A stretch of 52,016 bases of DNA from an uncultured Bacteroidota bacterium (GTDB lineage: Bacteria; Bacteroidota; Bacteroidia; Chitinophagales; Saprospiraceae): the NCBI GenBank assembly GCA_903933805.1, contig CAIZLM010000107.1, positions 1 to 52,016 on the forward strand. Direction: 5' to 3'. The position numbers and the translations under genes are program-made. Of this stretch, positions 23,690 through 33,200 are shown piece by piece (the stretch's first letter is position 1; the number at the start of each line of letters is the position of its first letter). The notes under the pieces were generated by a model. It did no database searches. It saw only the letters and a program-made list of their open reading frames with translations, and was not told the DNA's origin.

Positions 23690-26586
23690 TTGGCGTAATG
23701 CTCTTCATAAAACGTTCGATATCCATCGAGCGTTTTATTTTTTAGGATCCTGCGGTAATTCTCCTGCGTGACCGCAAAGAACTCCTTGTTGTAGGTTTTC
23801 TTGGGTGTTTCCCCGAGGAAATCTTTCTGTAACCGCACCTCGTTGTAATAGCGCAAAGCCTGTTCCTTGTTGTCGAATTTTCGGATGACAACGATGGGCA
23901 TGTTCGTATCAGTACCCAGAAAAATATTGGAAATACGCAATTGGTCAAGTTTGTGATTTTCCCGGTTATAGTCGGAAATAGCCGCTTTTACATCGTCCAA
24001 GCGCACATCGTCTCCCTTGAGCGCCACGATGAAATAGTGCAGTTTATCGTCTTCCACGGTGAAGGCATCGTCGATTGCCGGCGAATCGCTCTTTTTCTTT
24101 GCCTCCACTTCAAACCCTTTACAGGCGAGCAGGCGGGCAATTTCCTTGGCACGGGTGGCCTCAGCGCTGGCGGGGTAGCGTGATATTACCTCTCCCAGGG
24201 CTGCACAATACGCATCTGCTCCCTGTAAATTGCCCACACAGAGGGCGCTCAGCAGTCCGAATTTTGGAACAAGGTTGTTCTGAGAACCATATTTTTTCGG
24301 GGCTTCCTGGCAGCGCTCAAAAGCGTCTTTATAGCTTCCTTTTTGGAACAGTCCGTAAGTATCATCGTAGTAGCGATTGAGTTCGCGCTCGCGCTCTTTG
24401 CTGGCATTCAAAAAATTAGGATCCGTCAGCGCCCTGGCATACGCACTGTTTGGATATTTTAAACGGAGTTTTTCGAGGTAAACTTGGGCCCTGTTGGGGT
24501 TTTTCAGGTCTGTATGGGCAAGGTAACAATAGTACCAGGTTTCTTTTTCATACCGGGCCGTATCCGGGTAACGGGTTTGCAGTTCCTCCAGGGTACTGAC
24601 GCAGCGGTTGTTGTTTTCCAAACGATCGCGAAAAAGTGCCCCCAATTGGTACATGGCTTCGTAGGTCGCGAGGTGTAACACGGAAAGTTCTTCTTCTGTT
24701 TTTGGGATACTGCCAAAAATATCCTTCAATTCAGCCTCCTCTGCAGTGTTTGTATTTGAGCTGTCGGTGCCCGCCAGTTCCTCTGATCCGGTGGAAATCC
24801 TGTTGCTTCGCCGCCAGTTGTCTTCCAGTTTCCGCTCCCCCCAGTTCTTGGCAAAATCCTTTTTCCCTTTTTTCAGAAAAGCTTCATTGTAAAAATAGAA
24901 GGTGGACGCACGCTGTCCTGCTGCTGGTGGTGGCGCTTTAACGGCGGCAGCAGTAGCAGCCTTTGCAGAGGCGGCAGTTTTTGCTGCTTTTGCAGCTTCC
25001 CGCTGTTTTTTGAGCACCTTGGCCAAATCTTTGCGTTCAGCACCGTCCATGTGAAAGATGCGAACGATGCTGTCATTGGCAGCAATGGTTTGGATCAGTC
25101 GGGCAATATCTTTCAAGTTGTTGGCATAATCAGTTGCTTTTTTGAAACGCTCATCTGTTACGGCCAATACGGTAATGGTACTGTCGTAGTAATTTTTTGC
25201 CAAAACAAAATTCTCCGCTTCAAAGTACAGGTCGGCGAGTTTGAGGTAAGACTCTGCGCGTTGTGGGGTATTGTTTTGGTTAAAGGTCAGTGATTGTCGG
25301 AGGAACGCGATGCCTTCAGTCTTTTGTCCATCCCGCAGGGCAATTTCAGCAAGCGTAAAATAAATTTGATCGCGGTATTCCAGGTTTTTATCATCCCGCA
25401 GCATACGTTCCAAAGATTTGACCGCCTCGGCGCTGGCTAGTTTTCCGTTTGCCCAGCCCGCGTAAATTTGCTGAAGGCGGGCATTGAACTCCATGTCATA
25501 TTTTGGGTTGCTGCGCAATACCTGTTCATAGGCGGCGTATGCTTGCTCATGTTGGCCTGCACGATCGTACAACTGCGCCAGGATAAACGCCAAACGCGCG
25601 CGTTGCTTTTTGTTCTGCGACAGCTCGAGTGCTTTGCTGAGCGGCGAGATAGCCTTGGCATATTTTTTCTGCTTGATAAAAAGGTGGGCTTCTGCGGTAG
25701 CCAGCTCACCGTAAAGTGCCTTGGGAAAATTCCGGGTTTCCCACAATTCCCGGAAAAGAAACTCCGCTTCTTCGTACTTTTCCCTTTCGATGAGCGTACG
25801 GCCATACCAAATCATGGAAAGTGGGAAGGCGCTGATACGTCCCAATGGCTCAGCATACGGATTGGCGCCCACCACCGTCAACACAGGTGCTGGCGCGGGA
25901 GTAGCACTGGCCGGCGCGGGAGCGGACTTGGGTGACTCAGGCGCTTGTTTGTTTGCTGCGCTGCCCTTCTTTTTGGCGGCAGCTTTCTTCTTGGCAGCAG
26001 CTTTCTTTTTCGCGGCGGCCTTCTTCTTGGCAGCGGCTTTCTTCTTGGCGGCAGCCTTCTTTTTCTTTAATTCTTTTTTCTTGCTGACCGCTTTCTTTTG
26101 GGCTTCTTTTTTCTTGGCGCTGCTGCTCTTTAGCTTGGTTTTTGACTTCCTGCTGGGGTCTTGCTCCTCTTTGATAAATTTAAAAGAAGATTCCGCTGTT
26201 TCAAAATCGCGTTTCAGAAATTGAGCCTGTCCTATCAGCAAATAGTTGTCGTCTGTCCAGTGGCCAGGACGGTGCAACACGATGCCCTTGGAGGCTTTGG
26301 CGATGATGTTGTCTAAATCTGCGCGGATGGGTTGCGGATCAGCTGCGGCCGCGGGATACACCTCCAGTATTTGGCTGTAGTTGTCCACGTAGGTCGATTC
26401 CAGTTTAACCACCGCCAATCGGTACAGTTCATCGGCATTGAACCAGTAATTGTACTTATTGGTAAAACTGTGGTAATTTTTCTTAAATTTACTGGTTTCC
26501 TCCCCTTTTTTCTTTTGGGTAACACAACTGAACAACAAGAAAACAAGGGCGACCGTACCGAGGGAAATTTTCCAAATATTTTTCAT
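23686..26586 (-). CDS. SprE/PorW-like TPR lipoprotein of the type IX secretion / gliding machinery
   Basis: From ATG 26586 the product has 966 residues with a lipoprotein signal (MKNIWKISLGTVALVFLLFSC). The frame's earlier start at 26640 lies before a weaker N-terminus. The region after the cysteine (KKNYHSFTNKYNYWFNADELYRLAVVKLES, then ILEVYP) is the typical SprE/PorW opening. TPR motifs follow (TDDNYLLIGQAQFLKRDFETAESSFKFI; EKYEEAEFLFRELW; KYAKAISPLSKALELS; RYPDTARYEKETWYYCYLAHTDL). SprE/PorW links periplasmic and outer-membrane parts of the secretion system that handles CTD-tagged adhesins such as the one at 30244. Unusual is a lysine/alanine-rich insert (about residues 150-207) made of repeated KKAAA units. 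I am fairly sure of the family, less of the name. Confidence 0.8.
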   Translation of the reverse strand: MKNIWKISLGTVALVFLLFSCVTQKKKGEETSKFKKNYHSFTNKYNYWFNADELYRLAVVKLESTYVDNYSQILEVYPAAAADPQPIRADLDNIIAKASKGIVLHRPGHWTDDNYLLIGQAQFLKRDFETAESSFKFIKEEQDPSRKSKTKLKSSSAKKKEAQKKAVSKKKELKKKKAAAKKKAAAKKKAAAKKKAAAKKKAAAKKKGSAANKQAPESPKSAPAPASATPAPAPVLTVVGANPYAEPLGRISAFPLSMIWYGRTLIEREKYEEAEFLFRELWETRNFPKALYGELATAEAHLFIKQKKYAKAISPLSKALELSQNKKQRARLAFILAQLYDRAGQHEQAYAAYEQVLRSNPKYDMEFNARLQQIYAGWANGKLASAEAVKSLERMLRDDKNLEYRDQIYFTLAEIALRDGQKTEGIAFLRQSLTFNQNNTPQRAESYLKLADLYFEAENFVLAKNYYDSTITVLAVTDERFKKATDYANNLKDIARLIQTIAANDSIVRIFHMDGAERKDLAKVLKKQREAAKAAKTAASAKAATAAAVKAPPPAAGQRASTFYFYNEAFLKKGKKDFAKNWGERKLEDNWRRSNRISTGSEELAGTDSSNTNTAEEAELKDIFGSIPKTEEELSVLHLATYEAMYQLGALFRDRLENNNRCVSTLEELQTRYPDTARYEKETWYYCYLAHTDLKNPNRAQVYLEKLRLKYPNSAYARALTDPNFLNASKERERELNRYYDDTYGLFQKGSYKDAFERCQEAPKKYGSQNNLVPKFGLLSALCVGNLQGADAYCAALGEVISRYPASAEATRAKEIARLLACKGFEVEAKKKSDSPAIDDAFTVEDDKLHYFIVALKGDDVRLDDVKAAISDYNRENHKLDQLRISNIFLGTDTNMPIVVIRKFDNKEQALRYYNEVRLQKDFLGETPKKTYNKEFFAVTQENYRRILKNKTLDGYRTFYEEHYAN
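25965..26100 (-). repeat. In-frame KKAAA-type tandem repeat in the SprE-like gene
   Basis: A 15-bp unit (approximately CTTCTTGGCGGCAGCTTT-like on the plus strand) is repeated about six times and encodes alternating AAAKK blocks, with lysine-rich flanks. Copies differ only at a few synonymous positions, so length change by slippage or recombination is likely. The stretch is highly basic and probably an extended helix or linker. Confidence 0.75.
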
Positions 26587-26700
26587 GCCAAAATTGAAGA
26601 GCAGGTTTTTTAACAATAGACCTGTGCGAAAGCAGAGCACAGGGACGGGTTATGGCGTGTTTTTAGGGGAAATGGTTGCCTTATCAATGGCATATTTAAC

Positions 26701-26777
26701 ACAACGGATTGGGTGATCGCGTCTGAGACAAAAAATGGGTCTTTTGGGGCCACAAAACATGCTACCCAACCAGTTAC
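26701..26777 (+). repeat. Short-form dispersed palindromic element, first of a pair upstream of the M23 gene
   Basis: This 77-bp copy has a degenerate left end (ACAACGGATTGGGTGATCGC), the block GTCTGAGACAAAAAATGGG, and the right end GCTACCCAACCAGTTAC. Compared with the long form, the central about 85 bp are missing. Together with the copy at 26836-26915 it fills much of the 460-bp divergent spacer between the SprE-like gene and the M23 peptidase gene. Confidence 0.8.
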
Positions 26778-26835
26778 TTTTATTCTCCATTTTTTAACCG
26801 AACTTTGCTGCTGAAAAGGCGTTTAAAAAATGAAG

Positions 26836-26915
26836 GTAACTGTTTAGCGTGGTCGCGTCTGAGACAAAAAAGAGGCCATTTTTTGGCGAGACAGCGTGCC
26901 AACCTAACCAGGTAC
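26836..26915 (+). repeat. Short-form dispersed palindromic element with 8-bp flanking repeat
   Basis: This 80-bp copy runs from GTAACTGTTTAGCGTGGTCG to CCAACCTAACCAGGTAC. The flanks are AAATGAAG (26828-26835) and AAATAAAG (26916-26923), matching at 7 of 8 bases, as expected for an old target-site duplication. Both ends carry point changes relative to the consensus, so this copy is probably inactive. Confidence 0.82.
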
Positions 26916-27046
26916 AAATAAAGATTGTTGTCAACCTTGAGATGCTAACCCCCGCGCTCCATAAAATTGACCCTTTCTTTCCCCATATATACCAGCAGCA
27001 CCTACTTCCGAAGCAATAAAGCCAACCAGCAACCGGACCATCAAAA
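26916..27046. other. Leader region of the M23/ruvA operon
   Basis: This stretch should hold the promoter for the M23 gene. No convincing -33/-7 pair was found; it is C-rich near 26950 and holds no coding frame. The whole spacer 26587-27046 between the divergent genes otherwise consists of the two short palindromic elements. Confidence 0.3.
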
Positions 27047-28003
27047 ATGCAAAAATATCTCGCTTTTATCCAACAGTTTGTGAGCTTCTTCCGAAAGCAC
27101 GGCGACGATGATCGCAAGTTCATGGACAAAATTCACGACACGTATCGCCTGGTTGTCGTAAACGATGACACCTTTGAGGAGGTTACTTCCGTAAAACTCA
27201 CGCCGTTGGCCGTGTACATCGGTGTCAGTACGTTGATGGTCATTACGGCGATATTGGTTGCCATGGTGATTGTCTGGACGCCCATCAAACGGTATATTCC
27301 GGGATACGGTGATTTCCACCGCGATTCAGAGATCGCCGCCCTGACATCCAAGCTTGGCGCCCTGGAAAATGAAATGGAAGCCAGCAGGGAATACAACGAG
27401 AACATTCGAAAAATTCTTGTCGGTGACTTGGCCAGCATGAGCAAAGAAGCCGTAGAAAAGCAGGGGCAACCCGACAATGCCGCCGATACCATACCCAAAG
27501 ATATTGATCGAATACCGGAAGACGAGCAACTTCGCAATGCGGTGGACAAAGGCACCTTCACCGCCGACCCCAATGCCCTATCAATAACAGCCGGTACAAG
27601 TAGTATCACACAAAGAGATGTTCCGCTGGAAAAAATCTCCTTCATTCCACCCGTCAGCGGCGACCTTACCGCTGCCTTCGACCTCAACAAGAGCCACTTT
27701 GGCATTGATATTGCCGCCCCGAAAAATACAGCCGTAAAATCAGCCGCCGATGGCATGGTCATTTCGGCAGGCTTTTCCGTGGAAACAGGCTATAGTATCG
27801 CCATTCAGCATCCGAACAATGTCGTTACCATGTACAAACACAACTCCGTGCTGCTCAAACAAGCGGGTACCGCAGTGAAAGCCGGAGAAGCCATTGCCAT
27901 CATTGGAAACAGCGGCGAAAACACCTCCGGCCCACACCTCCACTTCGAATTGTGGTACAAAGGCCGCGCCGTAAACCCTGCTGATTTTATCAATTTTAAC
28001 TGA
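27047..28003 (+). CDS. Membrane-anchored M23-family peptidoglycan endopeptidase
   Basis: The 318-residue protein has a charged N-terminal segment, one membrane span (about 50-78, LAVYIGVSTLMVITAILVAM), a coiled-coil stretch (about 90-130, with SKLGALENEMEASREYNENIRKI) and a C-terminal LytM domain. The zinc site is complete: H217 and D221 in HFGIDIAAP, and H297 and H299 in GPHLHFEL. Such proteins cut peptide cross-bridges in the periplasm or, together with membrane helices, act in division or envelope remodelling. The ATG at 27047 starts a hydrophilic tail shared by Bacteroidota homologues. It ends 5 bp before ruvA, so both are co-transcribed. Confidence 0.93.
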   Translation: MQKYLAFIQQFVSFFRKHGDDDRKFMDKIHDTYRLVVVNDDTFEEVTSVKLTPLAVYIGVSTLMVITAILVAMVIVWTPIKRYIPGYGDFHRDSEIAALTSKLGALENEMEASREYNENIRKILVGDLASMSKEAVEKQGQPDNAADTIPKDIDRIPEDEQLRNAVDKGTFTADPNALSITAGTSSITQRDVPLEKISFIPPVSGDLTAAFDLNKSHFGIDIAAPKNTAVKSAADGMVISAGFSVETGYSIAIQHPNNVVTMYKHNSVLLKQAGTAVKAGEAIAIIGNSGENTSGPHLHFELWYKGRAVNPADFINFN

Positions 28004-28008
28004 AAAGC

Positions 28009-28605
28009 ATGTACGCATACCTTAAAGGCGAAATCACCCACCGAAGCCCGGCAAGTATCGTGCTGGAGGTAAGTGGGATAGGATACCAAGTGCATATCCC
28101 CCTGAGTACCTTCACGGCCATTCAGGGACAAGACCGTACCACCATCTATACCCACCTGATCGTTAAGGAAGACGCTCATACCCTGTTTGGTTTCGCCACG
28201 CAAACTGAAAAATATATGTTCGTACAACTCATCAGCGTTACCGGAGTAGGCGCCACCACCGCACAACTCATACTGTCTTCCATGACCGTGGATGAAGTGC
28301 GCGCTTCCATCATTGCCGAACAAGCGCACGTGTTGCAGCGGGTTAAAGGTATTGGAGCGAAAACAGCCAAACAAATCATCCTTGACTTGAAAAGTAAGCT
28401 TACCAAAGAAGCACCCGATGGACCATCCCTACTCCCATCGCCGGAGGATGGTGTGGTGCGAGAAGAAGCGCTCTCGGCTTTGCTTTCGCTGGGATTCAAC
28501 CGTATTGCTGTTCAAAAAGCCCTCAATGCCGTGTTGCGCGATAATCCCGGCGTTTCCAAAGTAGAAGACCTCATCAAACTGGCCCTTAAAGCGCTCGCCG
28601 TGTAA
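28009..28605 (+). CDS. ruvA: Holliday junction branch migration protein RuvA
   Basis: The 198-residue product matches RuvA end to end. An OB-fold N-domain (MYAYLKGEITHRSPASIVLEVSGIGYQVHIPLST) is followed by the helix-hairpin-helix pair (LISVTGVGATTAQLILSS; LQRVKGIGAKTAKQIILDLKSKL), an acidic/proline linker and the C-terminal UBA-like domain (EALSALLSLGFNRIAVQKALNAVL) that binds RuvB. It holds four-way DNA junctions as a tetramer for RuvB-driven branch migration during repair. The start lies 5 bp after the M23 peptidase stop. Usual length and all domains are present. Confidence 0.97.
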   Translation: MYAYLKGEITHRSPASIVLEVSGIGYQVHIPLSTFTAIQGQDRTTIYTHLIVKEDAHTLFGFATQTEKYMFVQLISVTGVGATTAQLILSSMTVDEVRASIIAEQAHVLQRVKGIGAKTAKQIILDLKSKLTKEAPDGPSLLPSPEDGVVREEALSALLSLGFNRIAVQKALNAVLRDNPGVSKVEDLIKLALKALAV

Positions 28606-28762
28606 TAATCCTCGACTGCTAGCAGGCAACAATACTTAAAACCGACAACTATTAACTTTTTAGAAACATCCAAACAAAAGGGCAAACCCTAATTTTACGC
28701 CCAAATATTATATCACCAACAACTTTTACTGACGACAATAGCCTTGTTAACTTTTTCACAAT

Positions 28763-30139
28763 ATGAAAAAAATCTTTCTATTTGCCCTTCTACTGCCTGC
28801 TTCCTTGTGGGCATTCCAGAAAAACAATGGCGCCACAAGCCAAAAACCCACGGGCACCGTTACCCTCATCTGTCGCATCTATGGGGTGCCAGCCAACCTC
28901 GACTCCATGTATGTCTATGAAAACATGGGGCTGGCCAATCGAATTGTTGCCAGAGGATCACGTCGCGCGCTCGACAGCGCATACGTCTTGAACGTCCCTG
29001 TCTCAACACCAAAATTTTACCTCGTGGGGGCCAATGAGCTTTCAACCACCAAAATTATTCTTGGTGGTGAAAAAGAAGTGACCCTCTGGGGAAACAGCCA
29101 GTTTATGCAAAAGGCACGCACGGTGAACTCTCCCGCCAATATGTCTTTCGAGAAATTACAAACGCAAATCGCGGATCTGCAAACCCTAGGCACACAACTT
29201 TCCGCGCAGTTCAAAGTGTCCAACGGCGCCGCAAGGCCTCCCGCTGAATCGCGTCTCGTGCAGTTCGGCAAATCCAAATTGCGCTTACTAGACTCCTTGA
29301 AAACGGCCAACCCGCTCCTTTGGCGTTTCGCAAGCCTCCAACTCACCCCCGATTTCATGGGACAAGGGGCAGAGTATGATTTCTACGGAAAAGAATATTT
29401 CCGGAACGCAGACCTCACCGACAAAGCATTCGAAGAAATTCCGGAGGTGTTCTCCGCTTTTGAAAAATACACCGCTCAACTGCTCAACTTGGGCGCTTCC
29501 CAAGAACAAGCAGTTGCGCTTGCGGAAGCCCAATTGGCAAAAATACCCGCCGGTAGCCGTACGCGCCGCATGGCCATGGGCGGTGTTGTTTCTATGCTTA
29601 AAAATGCCAGCAGCAACCAATACCCGGTGATGGCAAAAAAGTATATCGACCTATACCGCAACAACAACTACGGCGAAATACCCCGCTTAGAAATGGAATT
29701 GCGACGCGCAGGTACCCAAACCACCGGTTTTGAAGCGCCAGACCTCGCAGGTATGACGCCAGACAGTACCAATTACTCCCTCAAACAAATGCGTGGAAAA
29801 GTTGTCATGATTGATTTCTGGGCCAGTTGGTGCGGTCCATGCCGCAAGGAAAACCCCAATGTGGTGGCCAACTACCATAAATACAAAGACAAAGGTTTTG
29901 ATATCCTCGGTGTCAGCCTCGACCGCGACATGGCATCTTGGCGCAAAGCCATCGAAGCCGACGGATTGCCCTGGCACCACATCAGCGACCTGAAAGGCTG
30001 GCAAAGTGCCTACGCCGCCCTCTACTCCATTACCTCTATCCCACAAACTCTACTCCTAGACCGGGAAGGTAAAATCATTGCGCGTAACCTGCGGGGCGAA
30101 CAATTGAGCGAGAAACTCAAAGAGATTTTCGGCATGTAA
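28763..30139 (+). CDS. TlpA/ResA-type thiol-disulfide oxidoreductase with DUF4369-like N-terminal domain
   Basis: The 458-residue exported protein begins MKKIFLFALLLPASLWAFQ (signal peptide). Residues about 28-115 are a beta-rich DUF4369-like domain (GTVTLICRIYGVPANLDSMYVYENMG). A helical middle part follows. A redoxin domain (about 320-458) begins FEAPDLAGMTPDSTNYSLKQMRGKVVMIDFW and carries the active site WCGPC with C357 and C360, and the cis-proline region SITSIPQTLLLD. Such Bacteroidota proteins reduce disulfides of periplasmic or surface proteins; the direct partner is unknown. It stands alone 157 bp after ruvA and ends in a strong terminator. Confidence 0.92.
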   Translation: MKKIFLFALLLPASLWAFQKNNGATSQKPTGTVTLICRIYGVPANLDSMYVYENMGLANRIVARGSRRALDSAYVLNVPVSTPKFYLVGANELSTTKIILGGEKEVTLWGNSQFMQKARTVNSPANMSFEKLQTQIADLQTLGTQLSAQFKVSNGAARPPAESRLVQFGKSKLRLLDSLKTANPLLWRFASLQLTPDFMGQGAEYDFYGKEYFRNADLTDKAFEEIPEVFSAFEKYTAQLLNLGASQEQAVALAEAQLAKIPAGSRTRRMAMGGVVSMLKNASSNQYPVMAKKYIDLYRNNNYGEIPRLEMELRRAGTQTTGFEAPDLAGMTPDSTNYSLKQMRGKVVMIDFWASWCGPCRKENPNVVANYHKYKDKGFDILGVSLDRDMASWRKAIEADGLPWHHISDLKGWQSAYAALYSITSIPQTLLLDREGKIIARNLRGEQLSEKLKEIFGM

Positions 30140-30157
30140 TACAACTCAAATACCCAC

Positions 30158-30205
30158 AAAAATGGGGTATAGGTCTCTTCTATGAAACCTATACCCCATT
30201 TTTTT
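30158..30205. terminator. Strong bidirectional intrinsic terminator
   Basis: AAAAATGGGGTATAGGT (30158-30174) and its exact complement (30187-30203) form a 17-bp stem with a 12-nt loop, with an A-run at the left foot and a T-run at the right. It separates the convergent TlpA-like and adhesin genes and should stop transcription from both sides. Confidence 0.9.
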
Positions 30206-30243
30206 ATACGTAGAAATCGGGAGATTTCCCCCACCAATCCACC

Positions 30244-33200
30244 CTATCGAACCAACGTGACATCGCCTTTGTACAGCAAAACACGACCATCAATCAGGCG
30301 AATTTCAGCGTAGTACACAAATACCGCAGGATCCATCAGCTTGTCCCGAAGGCGACCTGTCCAGCCATAGGCAGGGTCGTTCGGCTGAAAATTGGATGCC
30401 GTAAACACCATCTCTCCCCAACGGTCGTACACTTGGAATTTATCCACCTGATCAATCTGCTTGTTATCGGCAAAAATGAGAAAGACATCGTTGTCTCCGT
30501 CTTCATTCCAAGGTGAAAATGCATTGGGAATGTAAATGTGCGGCTCATTGTCAACTCGAATCAACACCTTGTCGCGGGCTTCACAGCCATCTTTGCTGAC
30601 AAGTACAACCAAGTATTCCGTTGATTTGTAGGGTTTGGCACTCGGCGACAACAAATCCAGCATACTGGTGCTTTTAAACGTCAACCCGTCCAATGGTGTC
30701 CACGTAATGGTATCAATGAGGGCAACCGGATAACCCGGAGGCAACACGGCAAGAATCGTCAACGAGTCGCCCAGTTCAATGGTAAAACTCGGGTCTAAGC
30801 TGATGCCGGGGTCCGGTGCCTGGGGTACCACCAGGGGCTCATGGTAGTCACAACCATTGGCGTCTTGTATCCATAAGTCATACGTGCCCGGGGTTATTTG
30901 CGCGAAATCAAGCGCCGGGGTGAAGTTTTGACCACCATTGATGGAATAGATATACGGCCCAACACCACCGGTGACCGTCTGAAAGGTAATCGAACCATCG
31001 TTGTCTTTACACGAGGGTTTCACAAGATCTACCACCAGATCTGTTGGCAAATTGATCTCGGTCAAAATGATTACGTTGTCGGTTTGGGTACAGCCCGTGC
31101 TGGTATTCGTTACCGTAAGCGCGTAAGTCCCGGCGTGGTTGACAACCGGTTGAAGGCTGTTCATACCGGAAATAAAATGCCCACCATTGGTAGTCCATGC
31201 ATACGTGTACTGCGTACCGGTTGAACCTTCGCCCAACAAGGTCACGTGATCTACTGTGCACGTGAGGATAAACGATGGACCGGCCTCGGCAGTAGGCAAC
31301 ACGATATTGTCGGTTACTGTTACGGTTTTGACCGCAGAGCAGCCATTGATGTTGTTGAGCACGGTGAGGGTGTAATGCCCGGACAAACTGACTTGCGCAG
31401 CGTTGCTGTTGGCGCCTCCCACAATATTTCCATCCGTGGTCGTCCAGGTATAACCAATATTGGGACCACCCTGGGACCCGCTGCCATTCAGCGTAACCTG
31501 TGGAATGGTACATGTAATGAGACCAGGGTTTGCAATGGCCACCAACGGCGCTTGGGTATTGACACTCACCAGCACATTGTCACTAGAAGAGCACCCATTG
31601 ACGTTGTTCACCACCGACAAAGTATAGGTTCCACCTGCACCAATGCTGGGGGTAAGGCTGCCTGCACCACCCATGATTTGTCCGTCGTTGGTTGTCCACA
31701 GATAGGAGAAGTTGCCATTTTGGCTCGATCCATTGCCACTCAATTGCAAGGTGGTAATCGCACAGGTGAGCAAGCCATCCGTGCCCGCAGAAGCAATGGG
31801 ATGCTGTATATCCTGGGGCACCACAACCGTGTTGGAAGCGGTACAGCCGTTGCTGTTGGACGTTACCAGTAGCGTGTAGGTGCCGGGCTGGTCCACAATG
31901 GGCTGTAAAGGGTTGGTCTGATTGACAAAATGACCACCCACCGTTGACCAGGCATACACCATATTACCCAAACTGCTACCCGCAGCGTTGACCGTCACTT
32001 GAACGGCTGCACAGGTCAGGGTAGCAGGCTGCTGAATGGCTGAAACGGGGGCCGTCTGATCGACGTTGACGGCTACCTGGTCCGTACTGCTGCATCCATT
32101 CGCCTGGCTCGTGACCGTCAGAACATACGTACCGCCTGCATTGATCGTTGGGGAGAGGGTATTGCCACCGCCCACGATATTGCCATTGTTCTGAGCCTGC
32201 CATTGATACGTAAAATTACCACTGGAGGACACACTTCCTGCAAGGTTGAGCGATGTTGCGGTACAGGTCAGGGTTGGCGCAGCACCAGCATCTATCACCG
32301 GCGGCGTGATGTCTTGTAACACCACCAAACTGTTACTGCTGCTGCAATTGTTCAGCGTATTGAATACCAACAGCTTGTAGGTGCCGGGTTGATTGATCAC
32401 TGGAAACAGGGAATTGGGGCCGCTGACAATATTACCGCCGTTGGACGCTGTCCATTGATACGTAAACTCATTGCCCAGGCTAGAACCCACACCGCTCAAG
32501 GTCCACGACGGGACTGCACAAGTCAACACCGGCGCATTGTTGACAATGGCCAACGGTATATCTGCCGCCTGGGTAATGGTTACTTGGGCCGTGGAGGTAC
32601 AACCGTTTACCGTATTCGTCACCAAAAGGTTGTAAATACCCGGTCCGTCAACCGTCGGGTTTAAGATGTTTGTTGGTGTAGTAAAACTGCCGATGCCTAC
32701 AGAAGTCCATTTATAGGTAAAGTTCGGACCAACACTGGCGGTTGACTGCATGGTATAGGTATTCTGAACACAGGTCAGCTGAAACCCCGGCCCGGCAGTA
32801 GCCAGCGGTGGCGCAAAATCTGCTGTAATATTTACCTGATCCGTTCGGGTGCAGCCATTCAACGTATTGGTCACCACCACGGTATAAAGTCCACTTTGAT
32901 TTACCACCGGATTGCCGGTATTGGCGCCGGAAACGATGCCATTGCCCGTCCACGAGAAAGCAAAGTTCGACCCCACCGGATTGCCGGCACCGCCCAGTTG
33001 TTGTTGTACATTGTAGCAATTCAGAACCTTATCAGGCCCGGCATCTGCCGGTGGAGTCGCGACATCTTGCGCAACAGCCACGGTTAAAGCAGAAGTACAC
33101 CCATTGGAAGTATTGGAGATCAACAGCGTGTAGTTGCCCGGCTGATTGACCATGGCATTTAACCCCGCAGGATCAGACACAAGACCGGGCCCTGACCACA

